Shown piece by piece: positions 34,472 through 43,712 of a DNA stretch of 64,000 nt. A program made the translations under genes and the position numbers. Location of the stretch: the IMG/VR virus record IMGVR_UViG_3300037297_000135, positions 1 to 64,000 of that record. One strand, 5' to 3'. How positions within the stretch are numbered: the first letter of the stretch is position 1; each line of letters opens with the position of its first letter. The notes under the pieces were generated by a model that was not told where the DNA came from, ran no database searches, and saw only the letters and a program-made list of their open reading frames with translations. The DNA comes from a virus.

Positions 34472-35503
34472 ATGATTTTAAATAATAGGGATATAAACGT
34501 TTTGTTTTTGAATCCTGCACCCAGTTTAATTAAATATGGAATGTATTGGGGAGCAAAAAAATGTGGTTGTAATGCTGTGCTTTTGACTGATGAAAAAACA
34601 AGGGTTTTTACTGAAAGTCAGCAAGAACAATATAAAAGAATAGAAGCAGCAATTAAAAAATATGATATAAATGTTATATTTTGTGAAGGTTATGGTGGTA
34701 TGAATGCACCAGGAATAATAACACTTTGTAAAAAATATAATGTTCAATATCATCATTGGGCGATTGAAGACCCTGTAACACCTCATATTGGGGAAAATTT
34801 TGCTCGTGTTTCTAATTTTATTTGGACAACAACACAAGAATTTATATCAAAATATGAAAATATGGGATGCAAATCAGATTTATTGTTATTTGGTTGCAAT
34901 CCTGAATTTGATATAAACCCACCAGAAGAAAGATTTAAATCAGGAATATCTATTGTTGGAAGTAATTATGATAATAGATGGAAACAAGCAAAAGAATTCA
35001 TTTTGCCTTTGCTAGAGGATGAATTCGACCCTACAATTTATGGTTGGTGGTGGATGTCTGAAACACAACCATTTAAACTTCAGGATTATGGAAAAGAAAA
35101 ATATTATTGGATGATAAAAGAAGGAACACAAGACCAAGTCTTACCTTATGAATGGCTTCCGATAGTTGTAAATTCATCCAAGATTATGATTGGTTTAAAT
35201 TGTTCTGATGAATCAATAACACAAACATCATGTAGACCTTATGAAACATTATGTTTTGCTTATAATTCTGTATATCTTGCATGGTATACAAAAGCACAGG
35301 ATAGAATATTTGGAGATTATATTTATCAAGCTAAAACAGGTAAAGAAATGGTTGAAAAAGCAAGGATGATTTTAAAAATGACTGATGAAGAAAGACAAGC
35401 AAAAGCAACTAAAGCTAGAGAATGGGTTAGGAATTTTCATAGTTATGAATTAAGATTCCAACAAGTTGCTGAAAAGGTTAAGGAGTTAGATGCAAATGGC
35501 TAA
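34472..35503 (+). CDS. CgeB-like glycosyltransferase
   Basis: 343 residues. Pattern matches spore-maturation protein CgeB and relatives: N-terminal AAIKKYDINVIFCEGYGG, HHWAIEDPVTPH, then GSNYDNRWKQAKEFILPLL and the C-terminal PYETLCFAYNSVYLAW with an end helix MTDEERQAKATKAREWV. CgeB proteins act on spore or cell surface glycans. Follows the first GT by one base. Confidence 0.72.
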   Translation: MILNNRDINVLFLNPAPSLIKYGMYWGAKKCGCNAVLLTDEKTRVFTESQQEQYKRIEAAIKKYDINVIFCEGYGGMNAPGIITLCKKYNVQYHHWAIEDPVTPHIGENFARVSNFIWTTTQEFISKYENMGCKSDLLLFGCNPEFDINPPEERFKSGISIVGSNYDNRWKQAKEFILPLLEDEFDPTIYGWWWMSETQPFKLQDYGKEKYYWMIKEGTQDQVLPYEWLPIVVNSSKIMIGLNCSDESITQTSCRPYETLCFAYNSVYLAWYTKAQDRIFGDYIYQAKTGKEMVEKARMILKMTDEERQAKATKAREWVRNFHSYELRFQQVAEKVKELDANG

Positions 35504-35714
35504 TATGCAAAATGGGTATATAGAAAATATTTTTGTATATCATCCACCAAAAGAAGGACAACCAGAAAAATATGAAAGAATTAGAGCTAGTGTAAAAAAT
35601 ATAGCATATATATTTAATGCTGAATGTCCTGAATGTGAAGAATTTTATGAAGCAATAAAAAAACTAAGAGAAGCTGTTTCTTGGGCGAATGCTGCAATAG
35701 CAATAAATGAATAA
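35490..35714 (+). CDS. acb2: Acb2-like anti-CBASS protein
   Basis: 74 residues (ATG 35490, or ATG 35496 with better spacing from AAGGAG). Pattern: F-x-YHPPKEGQPEKYERIR near the N-terminus, a middle helix, then AIKKLREAVSWANAAIAINE at the C-terminus. This matches the Acb2 family (YH-P-K, Y-x-x-IR, 'LEEAVMWANAAIAR-N') of small helical-hairpin phage proteins that form hexamers and sequester cyclic di- and trinucleotides made by CBASS. Overlaps the CgeB-like gene by 14 bases. Family call is good; activity is inferred. Confidence 0.75.
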   Translation: MQMANMQNGYIENIFVYHPPKEGQPEKYERIRASVKNIAYIFNAECPECEEFYEAIKKLREAVSWANAAIAINE

Positions 35715-35749
35715 TATCAAATTAAATTAAATTAACGGAGGGAATTAAG

Positions 35750-36676
35750 ATGACAAAAGCAACATTAAAAGATACAAAATCAGTAATTTTTCAAGCATAT
35801 AAAGATGTGTTAAATGAATTAGAAAAAAATAGGGTTGTTGATTCTAAACAAGTAAAAAATGATATTATATTGAATAATGCTGACAATATAAAAAGTCCAA
35901 TAAATAAATTAGAAGAATTCGTAAGTGGATTTGATTCTATTTTAGAACAATACAATAATATAAAAGAAGCAATAAAAATAAAGAAAGAAGAGTTAAAAAG
36001 TATTTATGATATAGAAATAAAAACAGGAACTTTAGAAGCACTTATAATTACAATTGAGAAGTTAGAACAAGAGAAAAAAGATAAAGAAAATGAAATCGAA
36101 AAAATGTTTAAAAAAGGACAAGATGATTTAAAAAAGCAATTAGAATATGAAGAAGAAGAAGAAAAACGTAAAATAAGAAAAATGAAACAATTGGAACTTG
36201 ATGAATTAGAAGAAAAAATGAGAGAAAAGCAAAAACAAGTTGATTTAGAAAATGAAAAAAAAGAAGATTTGATAAGATTGAAGTATAAAGAATTGAATGA
36301 AATAATTGAAGATTTAGAAAAAAGAGAAAAAGATGTAATATCAAAAAATGATTTGATTGAAAATTTGCAAAAAGAAATTGAAACTATAAAAAAAGATACA
36401 ATTGAAGATGTTACAAATGAATTGCAAAAAAAGCAAAATGTACAAATAAAAGTAATTGAATCTAAATATGACAATAAAACGAATTTGCTTGAAGAAAAGA
36501 TAAATGACAAAAATGAAAGAATTGAAGAATTAAAAGATGAAAATGAAACTTTGAAAATTGAATTGAAAGAAGCATACAATGAACTTAAAGAATTGGCTGA
36601 AAAAGCTGTTGACAATTCAAAGTCAAATGAATTAGCAGGTGAATTGGGAAAAGCTTTAAGAGCTAAAAATAACTAA
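35750..36676 (+). CDS. Long coiled-coil protein, 308 aa
   Basis: AGGG site before ATG. From residue about 60 to the end the protein is almost continuous heptad-type coiled coil, with highly charged stretches (YEEEEEKRKIRKMKQLELDELEEKM). No enzymatic motif. Could be a structural or tethering factor; the minus-strand reading frames inside are shadows of the repetitive codons. Confidence 0.65.
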   Translation: MTKATLKDTKSVIFQAYKDVLNELEKNRVVDSKQVKNDIILNNADNIKSPINKLEEFVSGFDSILEQYNNIKEAIKIKKEELKSIYDIEIKTGTLEALIITIEKLEQEKKDKENEIEKMFKKGQDDLKKQLEYEEEEEKRKIRKMKQLELDELEEKMREKQKQVDLENEKKEDLIRLKYKELNEIIEDLEKREKDVISKNDLIENLQKEIETIKKDTIEDVTNELQKKQNVQIKVIESKYDNKTNLLEEKINDKNERIEELKDENETLKIELKEAYNELKELAEKAVDNSKSNELAGELGKALRAKNN

Positions 36677-36704
36677 TATTAAATTAAATAGGGGAGAATT
36701 GATT

Positions 36705-36956
36705 ATGATTACTGCTGCTGAAGCAAGAGAAAATGTTGATACTTTTAATGAAATGTCTAAAAAATATGATTTAAATGAAAAAGTAGTAATGGATGAAATA
36801 GAAAAAAAATCAAAAAATGGAGAAACACATTTAGATGTAATTTTAAATAATATTGAATTAAGACATGATTTTTTAAAATATTTATGTGCATTAGGATTTG
36901 AATATGATTTAGTTAAATTAGGAGCAATAGAAACTTTAGTGATTAAGTGGGGTTAA
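36705..36956 (+). CDS. Hypothetical protein, 83 aa
   Basis: ATG 36705 fits GGGGAG (36691-36696); the TTG at 36699 is too close. Small helical acidic protein starting MITAAEARENVDTFNEM. Similar N-termini occur in small phage neck/virion proteins, but I cannot assign a role. Confidence 0.55.
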   Translation: MITAAEARENVDTFNEMSKKYDLNEKVVMDEIEKKSKNGETHLDVILNNIELRHDFLKYLCALGFEYDLVKLGAIETLVIKWG

Positions 36957-36959
36957 AAA

Positions 36960-37559
36960 ATGAATGAAAATATAAATACGGTTGAATATTGGGATAAAAG
37001 ATTTGAAACTCAAAATGGTAAAACAAATTGGGAACTTTGTAACGGATGCAATCAATCAAAAAATTTCATGAAAACAATGATTAATAATTTGCCTGGACAA
37101 TGGATTTCAAAATTAAAGACATCTCACATTTTAGATGTGGGATGTGCTTTAGGAGATGGAACAAATTATTTATATAATAGATTTACAAAGGCTAAAATAG
37201 CAGGATATGATTTTTCGAAAAATGCTGTAAAATTAGCAAAGGAAAAATATCCAGATATAATTTTTTTAAATGAATTGATTAATGGAGAAAAATATGATTT
37301 TGTTTTAATAAACAATGTTTTACAATGTGTTGATGATTACGAAGAATTCATTAAAAGTTTTTTAGATGTTTCAAAAAAGTATATTGTGATAATGGTTCCT
37401 TTAGGAATCGAAGGAACAACAATTGAGCATTTTAATAAATTTGAATTAGAGTCATTTCCACAAGAAATTGGGAAGTTTTATAAAAGAAAACCAAAAATAG
37501 TAACTACTGATAATTGGTATTATAAACAAATCCTGATTAGATATGAAAGGATGGAATAA
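36960..37559 (+). CDS. SAM-dependent methyltransferase
   Basis: 199 residues. Class I Rossmann fold: motif I ILDVGCALGDGTNYL, motif II KIAGYDFSKNAVKLAKEK, and post-motif DFVLINNVLQCVDDYEEF. Located in the glycan cluster, so a sugar or small-molecule methyltransferase is likely rather than a DNA methyltransferase (no DPPY/NPPY motif). Confidence 0.78.
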   Translation: MNENINTVEYWDKRFETQNGKTNWELCNGCNQSKNFMKTMINNLPGQWISKLKTSHILDVGCALGDGTNYLYNRFTKAKIAGYDFSKNAVKLAKEKYPDIIFLNELINGEKYDFVLINNVLQCVDDYEEFIKSFLDVSKKYIVIMVPLGIEGTTIEHFNKFELESFPQEIGKFYKRKPKIVTTDNWYYKQILIRYERME

Positions 37560-37562
37560 AAA

Positions 37563-37835
37563 TTGGATATAAAATATAAATTAAAACAAATAGAAATGAG
37601 TCTTGAACATCAAAATGAAAATGTAAAAAATTTGGTTGAAAGTATATGTGATGGGATAAGAAAAAAGCTTGAAAAAAATGATTTTTCGTATAACTTTTGT
37701 GTGAATAAAGATAATGAAGTATTTAAAGATATACAAAAGGTTATAGGTATATTTAGAAATTTTGATATAACAATAAACGAATTTAAAGATACAGATAAAC
37801 AAACTATATTTTGTGTATATTTTAATAAGGAGTAA
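37563..37835 (+). CDS. Hypothetical protein, 90 aa
   Basis: TTG start with AAAGGATGG upstream. Alpha/beta protein, acidic, ending TDKQTIFCVYFNKE. Two bases separate it from the next glycosyltransferase. Unknown. Confidence 0.55.
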   Translation: MDIKYKLKQIEMSLEHQNENVKNLVESICDGIRKKLEKNDFSYNFCVNKDNEVFKDIQKVIGIFRNFDITINEFKDTDKQTIFCVYFNKE

Positions 37836-37837
37836 AT

Positions 37838-38851
37838 ATGAATATCTTGATAACATGTGATAGGCTTGATACTTTAGGTGGTCTTGAAGAGCATGTAATA
37901 AACAAAGTACAATATCTTTTAAATAATGGACATAGAGTTCATTTGGATTGCAACGCAATTAGTGAATATTATAAAAATAAAATATCACATAAAAATCTTT
38001 TAATATCATCACCGTGGAGTAATAATTGGGGTGATGTAATAAAAGATATAAATGGTTTTATGCCTGATATTATACATGCACATCCATTTAGTGCTATTGA
38101 CAGAGGTAATATTGTAAGAAGTTATTATTCAAAGGCAAAATTTTTTATAACAATACATGGTGAATATTGTTATACTGTTCCACATTATATATGTGATAGA
38201 ACAGATAAAATAATATTGGTTAATGATAAAATAAAGAATTACAATGACTATAAAACAGTTGTAATACCAAATGGTATTGATACAAAAAGATTTTCAAAAT
38301 CAAAAACCAAAAAAGAATATGATGGGTTAAAGACAAGAATAGCTGTAATATCAAGATTGCAAGATAACAAAGAAATACCTGTTTTTGAATTTTTAAATGT
38401 AAGTAATAGAATAAAATCATATATGCATATAGATATTGTAGGTGATGGCAAATATTTAGATGAAGTAAAAGAAAAAGTAAAAGAAAAAGATGAAAAATAT
38501 GTTCAATACAATATTACAGGTGCGGTTTCAAATGTTGAAATATATATGCAAGAAGCTGATTTGGTTTTGGGTTGTGATAGAGTTGCACTTGAAGCACTTT
38601 GTTGTGGAACTGATGTTTTTTACATGGGTCAAGGACATTGGAAAAATATTGTTACAATTTCAAATTATAAAGATTATATTTTTTCAAACAAAGGCATACA
38701 AAAATATACTGAAAATGAATTAGTTGATAATTTAAGCAGTTTGGTATGGAGTAAAAATTTAGGGAAACAACTTGGATTGTATGATGAAATTCGTAAAAAA
38801 TATAGTTTAGATGCACAAATGAAACAAATACTTGATTTGTATAAAGGGTGA
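37838..38851 (+). CDS. Glycosyltransferase, GT4/GT-B type
   Basis: 337 residues. Begins NILITCDRLDTLGGLEEHV (the GG loop of GT4 enzymes), then PDIIHAHPF, VIPNGIDTKRFSK, RIAVISRLQDNKE, DIVGDGKYLDEVK, and a donor site region ADLVLGCDRVALEALCCG (E-A-L-x-x-G). A retaining GT-B transferase; donor unknown. Confidence 0.85.
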   Translation: MNILITCDRLDTLGGLEEHVINKVQYLLNNGHRVHLDCNAISEYYKNKISHKNLLISSPWSNNWGDVIKDINGFMPDIIHAHPFSAIDRGNIVRSYYSKAKFFITIHGEYCYTVPHYICDRTDKIILVNDKIKNYNDYKTVVIPNGIDTKRFSKSKTKKEYDGLKTRIAVISRLQDNKEIPVFEFLNVSNRIKSYMHIDIVGDGKYLDEVKEKVKEKDEKYVQYNITGAVSNVEIYMQEADLVLGCDRVALEALCCGTDVFYMGQGHWKNIVTISNYKDYIFSNKGIQKYTENELVDNLSSLVWSKNLGKQLGLYDEIRKKYSLDAQMKQILDLYKG

Positions 38852-38856
38852 ATCAA

Positions 38857-38952
38857 ATGGAATATATTTTTTATTTAATTGATGGATTTATAATAGGTAG
38901 CATTTTAAGAATTATTTTAAGAATAATTGCATCAAAATATGAGGGAAATTAA
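38857..38952 (+). CDS. Very small membrane peptide, 31 aa
   Basis: ATG 38857 has AAAGGGTG upstream. One hydrophobic segment (IFYLIDGFIIGSILRIILRII) and a short charged tail. Its stop abuts the start of the next small gene. Fills most of a gap otherwise without genes. Confidence 0.45.
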   Translation: MEYIFYLIDGFIIGSILRIILRIIASKYEGN

Positions 38953-39132
38953 ATGATAATTTCAAAAATTTTAGCTTTATTGATTGGTATGATTATTGTA
39001 TGTATAATTTTAAATTTTATATTTATATTGTTTTTAGGAATTTGTAAATATATAGATTTAATGAGTTGTTTATTTGAATTTATGTTTAAAAAAAATATAA
39101 TTGGATTTAAATATAAAAATAAAGACAAATAA
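38953..39132 (+). CDS. Small membrane protein, 59 aa
   Basis: ATG 38953 directly after the previous stop, with GAGGGA upstream. One long hydrophobic helix (residues 5-31) and a basic end (FKKNIIGFKYKNKDK). Pairs of such small membrane proteins can be lysis or exclusion factors; function unknown. Confidence 0.5.
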   Translation: MIISKILALLIGMIIVCIILNFIFILFLGICKYIDLMSCLFEFMFKKNIIGFKYKNKDK

Positions 39133-39163
39133 TTTTAATTATTTTAAAGGGGAGTAAAAAAAT

Positions 39164-39916
39164 ATGATACAAATTCTTTGGGCGACTGCAAGGCCTAAAA
39201 TGTTCATTCAAAGACATAAAAATTGGATGAAAAATGCAAGCAAAAAGCATTTTATTCATACATTAGTTGCTGTAAACACAATTGATGAAAAAGACGAAAT
39301 ATTATTGAATTATGATGAAATATCACAAAGGTTACAAGATTATCAAGTAAAAGTAAAAGTAACAGGTGATGAAAATTTAGGTGTTGTTTATCCAATTTAT
39401 GAGCTTTCAAAAGATTTGAAATTGAATGATAAAGATATTGTGATTGTGGTTTGTGATGATGTTGAATGTCCTGAAAATTGGGATGAATATTTAGTTGATG
39501 AATTTAAACTATGGAATGGGGCTTTAATGATTCGTGATGGATATCAACATTATGAATATGATATATCTAAAATGATTTCAAAAAAAATCATACCACCTGC
39601 TGTTTCAATGCCTGTAATGACATTTAAATGTTTAAAGAAATTGAATATGATTATATTTCATCCAGATTATAAACATTATTTTGCGGATAATGAATTGTTT
39701 TTGAATTTGTATGAACTTGGATTGTTGAAAGATGATAGAAATTCAGATAGTGTGATTTTCGAACATATTCATTATTGTACTGGAAAAAGAGCAAGTGATA
39801 AATTGGATGATAAAATCATAGGTTTGGGAAATCAAGATAGAGGAATGTATTTTAAAAGAATAAATTTAGCTGTTCAAGATAGAATAAAATTAAATAGTTT
39901 TGGAGAAAACAAATGA
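39164..39916 (+). CDS. Glycosyltransferase-like protein (GT-A)
   Basis: 250 residues. GT-A features: IQILWATARP start, KDIVIVVCDDVECPENWDEYL with a DD metal-binding-type motif, then VSMPVMTFKCLKKL and HPDYKHYFADNELFLNLYELG (the 'D-E' acceptor segment of GT2-like enzymes). Probably an inverting transferase. Overlaps the following gene by 4 bases. Confidence 0.65.
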   Translation: MIQILWATARPKMFIQRHKNWMKNASKKHFIHTLVAVNTIDEKDEILLNYDEISQRLQDYQVKVKVTGDENLGVVYPIYELSKDLKLNDKDIVIVVCDDVECPENWDEYLVDEFKLWNGALMIRDGYQHYEYDISKMISKKIIPPAVSMPVMTFKCLKKLNMIIFHPDYKHYFADNELFLNLYELGLLKDDRNSDSVIFEHIHYCTGKRASDKLDDKIIGLGNQDRGMYFKRINLAVQDRIKLNSFGENK

Positions 39917-40230
39917 GATATGTTAAGTTAGGAATACTTTCATATTCAAATGAAAAAGAATACATTGGAAACATTTTGAAAATTGATAATGAAAATTTTA
40001 AATTAATTTGTAATAAAATGAATAAAAATTTGATTAAAGATTTTAAAAAATGTAAAAATGAATTTATATATGCTTTAGAAAAAAAATATGATAAAATAAA
40101 TGATAAACATGATATAAAAGTAATTATATGCTATAATTATTTTAATAAATGGGAATTTGAATTAATCACAAATATTAGAAATTGTAAAAGTGATTTATTT
40201 AAAGTTGATAAAGATTATATTTTAGCTTAG
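39913..40230 (+). CDS. Hypothetical protein, 105 aa
   Basis: Start overlaps the previous stop (atga). Basic alpha/beta protein with no recognised motif. Sits between a transferase and the radical SAM gene. Confidence 0.55.
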   Translation: MRYVKLGILSYSNEKEYIGNILKIDNENFKLICNKMNKNLIKDFKKCKNEFIYALEKKYDKINDKHDIKVIICYNYFNKWEFELITNIRNCKSDLFKVDKDYILA

Positions 40231-40240
40231 GAGATTGTTT

Positions 40241-42154
40241 ATGGATGTTGTATTATGTCAATTTGGGAATATGATAGGCGATAATGTTTATTTGCCATAT
40301 TCTATAGGTTGTATTGTGTCTTATTGCAAGCCCAAAACAAAAGATATAAATTATAAGATGTTGTATATTAAAAAGGATATAAACACCATTTTGGACGAAA
40401 TAGGTACACCTGATGTGCTTGCAATGAGTTCATATATATGGAATCATCAATACAATCTCAGAATTGCAAAACTAATCAATATAAAAAACCCTCAAACAAC
40501 AATCATTTTTGGAGGGCATGAGATAAATGGATTTGATAAAGATATATTTCAAAAATATCCATTTATTGATTTTGTTGTGAATGGTGAAGGTGAATATACA
40601 TTTTATAAAATACTTCAATCATTAAAAGGCGAAAATCATTTTTTTTACAACCATACAATTAATATGGGTGGTTCAGCAATGATATTGAAACAAAAAAATG
40701 ATTTTATAGATATAAATGATATACCAAGTCCATATTTAACAGATATATTTGATGATATAATGAAAGAAAAATATAATTTTACAGCATCACTTGAAACAAA
40801 TAGAGGTTGTCCATATCAGTGTTATTATTGTGATTGGGGCAATCATAAGGTAACAAATAAAAAAATGAGATTGTTTAATGAAGACCGTGTAAATGCTGAA
40901 ATAGAATGGTTTGGGAAAAATAAAATAGATTTTGTTTTTGGTTGTGATAGTAATTATGGTTTTTATGGCAAAAGAGATATGAAGTTTATAGATGAAATAA
41001 TTGAAACAAAAAAGACATATGGATTTCCAAATAAATTTCGTGTTTGTTATACTAAAAATAGTGATGAAACAATTTTCAAAATGAATAAAAAATTAAATGA
41101 GTTCAATCTTTCGAAAGGGGCAACAATATCATTTCAAAGTTTTAATAAACAAACATTAAAAGCTGTTAAAAGAAAAAATATGGGTATACAAGATTTTCAA
41201 AAATATATATTAATGTATAACAAAGAAAATATTCCAGTATATACAGAATTAATATTAGGTCTTCCAGAAGAAACATATGAATCATTTAAAGAAGGATTTA
41301 ATATTTTATTAAATAATATGCAACATAGTAATATTGTTGTATATTATTGTCAGGTATTAGAAAATAGTAAATTAAATGAAAAAGAATATAAAGAAAAATA
41401 TGATATAAAAATATCAAAGATTCCAATGTATGCTACACATACAAAATTTGAAAAAGACCAGATATTTGAATATGAAAACATTGTTGTAAAAACAGAAAAA
41501 ATGTTTAGAACTGATTGGGTTTGGTCTTGTATGTTTAGTTGGAGTGTTCAAACATTTCATTGTTTGGGTTTAACTCAATATATAGCTATACATTTAAAAT
41601 ATGTATATGGAATTGAATACAAAGATTTTTATACTAATTTAATATATTTAGAATTTAATAATAGTATTAATTTAATAAAAAATGAATATTTTAAAGTTAT
41701 GCATATATTTAATCAGGTTGCAGTTGAAAAAGGAAGTTTTAAATATATAGTAGATGATATAAATTGGCCGATTGAAGAAGGAAGTTTTCTTCATTTTATA
41801 GATAATTTTGATTTGTTTTATTTAGAAATTGTGGAATTTTTATTTAAAAAATATCCTGAAATCGCAAAAAATAAAGAAATAACTGAATTGATAAATTTTA
41901 ACAAATATATGTTATGTAAATATAATGACAAAATTTTTCATATGAAGATGAATTATTCATTTGTAGATATATTTGAAAAATATTTTGAAACTGGAAAATA
42001 TGAATTTGAAGAATGTAAAAATAGAACATATTATCCAGCAACAAAAAAATATAAAAATTTTAAAGATTTTGCTATAAATGTAGTTTGGTATGGTCGTAAA
42101 GGTGGAAAAACATTTAAGAATTTAAATGATATTAAAGTAGAGTATATTAAATGA
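40241..42154 (+). CDS. Radical SAM protein with cobalamin-binding-like N-terminal domain
   Basis: ATG 40241 is set by AGGAG (40229-40233). 637 residues. The N-terminal 140 residues are Rossmann-like with IIFGGHEINGFDKDIF and VVNGEGEYTFYKI, as in B12-binding radical SAM enzymes, although no DxHxxG motif is seen. The 4Fe-4S cluster site is CPYQCYYC (Cys190, 194, 197). The TIM-barrel part includes YTELILGLPEETYESF. Members of this class methylate or rearrange sugars and lipids; within a glycan cluster that is the likely use. Long C-terminal helical extension is unassigned. Confidence 0.8.
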   Translation: MDVVLCQFGNMIGDNVYLPYSIGCIVSYCKPKTKDINYKMLYIKKDINTILDEIGTPDVLAMSSYIWNHQYNLRIAKLINIKNPQTTIIFGGHEINGFDKDIFQKYPFIDFVVNGEGEYTFYKILQSLKGENHFFYNHTINMGGSAMILKQKNDFIDINDIPSPYLTDIFDDIMKEKYNFTASLETNRGCPYQCYYCDWGNHKVTNKKMRLFNEDRVNAEIEWFGKNKIDFVFGCDSNYGFYGKRDMKFIDEIIETKKTYGFPNKFRVCYTKNSDETIFKMNKKLNEFNLSKGATISFQSFNKQTLKAVKRKNMGIQDFQKYILMYNKENIPVYTELILGLPEETYESFKEGFNILLNNMQHSNIVVYYCQVLENSKLNEKEYKEKYDIKISKIPMYATHTKFEKDQIFEYENIVVKTEKMFRTDWVWSCMFSWSVQTFHCLGLTQYIAIHLKYVYGIEYKDFYTNLIYLEFNNSINLIKNEYFKVMHIFNQVAVEKGSFKYIVDDINWPIEEGSFLHFIDNFDLFYLEIVEFLFKKYPEIAKNKEITELINFNKYMLCKYNDKIFHMKMNYSFVDIFEKYFETGKYEFEECKNRTYYPATKKYKNFKDFAINVVWYGRKGGKTFKNLNDIKVEYIK

Positions 42155-42462
42155 TTATTGATGAAACTAAATTTTTTGATAAAAATAATATAAAGATAAA
42201 AGAATTTGATATAGTAAAATGTTATCCACATAAAAATGATACAGACCACAATATAGAAATAGGTATAGTTTTAAAAACTAAAGAAAATGGATGTTTTGAA
42301 TATATTTATAGATTAAATACACTTTGGTATGGTAAAAATAGATTGTCAAGTTATTCATATGGGAAATGGAGTTATACTTTATTTGATTTTGATAATAAAA
42401 TAGATTCAAAATATGTTGAAGTAATTGGTAATGCTTTATTAAATGATATAGATGATTTTTAG
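42151..42462 (+). CDS. Hypothetical protein, 103 aa
   Basis: ATG overlaps the radical SAM stop by 4 bases, indicating coupling. Beta-rich with FDIVKCYPHKND and IEIGIVLKTKENG, resembling small phage proteins of unknown role. Confidence 0.55.
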   Translation: MIIDETKFFDKNNIKIKEFDIVKCYPHKNDTDHNIEIGIVLKTKENGCFEYIYRLNTLWYGKNRLSSYSYGKWSYTLFDFDNKIDSKYVEVIGNALLNDIDDF

Positions 42463-42474
42463 GAGGATATAAAG

Positions 42475-43695
42475 ATGTTTGAATATGATGTTTGTGTTGT
42501 AGGTTTGGGAAGAGTTGGTTTACCTTTGGCATTAGCTTTTGATAATGCAGGTTTGAAGGTTTTTGGAATTGATTTGAATGAAAAAATATTAAAAAGTATA
42601 GAACATAAAGAAATGCCTTTTAAAGAAAAAGGATGTCAAGAATTGTTAGAGAAATCAAATTTGACTGTATCAAATGAATATGATGAAAATGTATTTAAAT
42701 GTGAAAACATTGTGATTTGTATAGGAACTCCGATTTTGAAAAATCGAGAAATTGATTTTTCATATTTAAAAAATGTTTTAGACAGCTTGATTCCATATAT
42801 ACAAATTGACCAAAATATTATTTTACGAAGTACAGTTAAACCATTATTAAGCGAAAGAATAAAAGAGTATATTGAATCAGAAAAAAATATGAAGTGTGGT
42901 TACGATTTTTATTTCAGTTTTTGTCCTGAAAGATTAGCTGAAGGCAAAGCATTAGAAGAAATTCAAAATTTGCCACAAATTATAGGTTGTGAAGATGATA
43001 AATCTTTTTATAAATCATCAATTTTATTCAGTAAAATTGTAAAAAAGGAAAGTTTGAAAACAACCTTATTAAATGCTGAACTTTCAAAAGTGTTTTTAAA
43101 TATGAGCAGATATGCTTATTTTGGGATAGTTAATTATTTAACTATTTTAGCTGATACATATAATTCAAATATACATGAAATATTGGAAATATCAAACAAC
43201 AATTATCCTAGACCAATTTTATTTGGACCAGGATTAACAGCTGGAACATGTTTAGTTAAGGATTGGAGAATGCCTGATGCTGATACGATGTATAGCAGTT
43301 TCTTTGAAACAATTGATTCAATCAATCAAAATATTATACAATATTTTTTACCAGATATTGAATCTTGTGTGATAAAAGATGAGTCAATTGGTATTTTAGG
43401 TTATACATTCAAAGCGAATTCAGATGATACAAGAGATTCTATTGTTCCGAATATCATAAGATATTTTGAAAACAGATTTTATAAAAAAATTATGATTCAT
43501 GATTCAAATGTAAACATTGAAGATGTACCTGAAGAACATTGTAAATACTTTAAATCATTTGATGAAGTTAAAAAAGCAGATGTTTTGATTATAGCTGTAA
43601 ATCATGATGAATATAAAAATCATATATATTCAAATGAAGTTGTTTTTGACATTTGGAATATAACTAAAAAAAATAAAATAATTCAATATAATTAG
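42475..43695 (+). CDS. UDP-glucose/GDP-mannose-type nucleotide-sugar dehydrogenase
   Basis: 406 residues behind AGGAGG. NAD-binding GLGRVGLPLALAF, then VICIGTPI, RSTVKP, SFCPERLAEGKALEE, central helix LNAELSKVFLNMSRYAYF with the conserved Lys, the catalytic Cys in AGTCLVKD, and the C-terminal domain GILGYTFKANSDDTRDS. Oxidises a nucleotide sugar to the uronic acid with two NAD+. The active-site loop AGTCLVKD replaces the usual GGxCxPKD, so the substrate may be unusual. Confidence 0.85.
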   Translation: MFEYDVCVVGLGRVGLPLALAFDNAGLKVFGIDLNEKILKSIEHKEMPFKEKGCQELLEKSNLTVSNEYDENVFKCENIVICIGTPILKNREIDFSYLKNVLDSLIPYIQIDQNIILRSTVKPLLSERIKEYIESEKNMKCGYDFYFSFCPERLAEGKALEEIQNLPQIIGCEDDKSFYKSSILFSKIVKKESLKTTLLNAELSKVFLNMSRYAYFGIVNYLTILADTYNSNIHEILEISNNNYPRPILFGPGLTAGTCLVKDWRMPDADTMYSSFFETIDSINQNIIQYFLPDIESCVIKDESIGILGYTFKANSDDTRDSIVPNIIRYFENRFYKKIMIHDSNVNIEDVPEEHCKYFKSFDEVKKADVLIIAVNHDEYKNHIYSNEVVFDIWNITKKNKIIQYN

Positions 43696-43712
43696 TAAGG
43701 ATTAATAATAAA

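Noticed and set aside
36004-36615. 203-codon minus-strand Ser/Phe-rich frame
   Set aside because: Complement of the Lys/Glu-rich coiled-coil gene; no ribosome site.
42222-42230. Exact DnaA box TTATCCACA
   Set aside because: Single isolated copy inside a coding gene, no neighbouring boxes or AT-rich element; likely chance.
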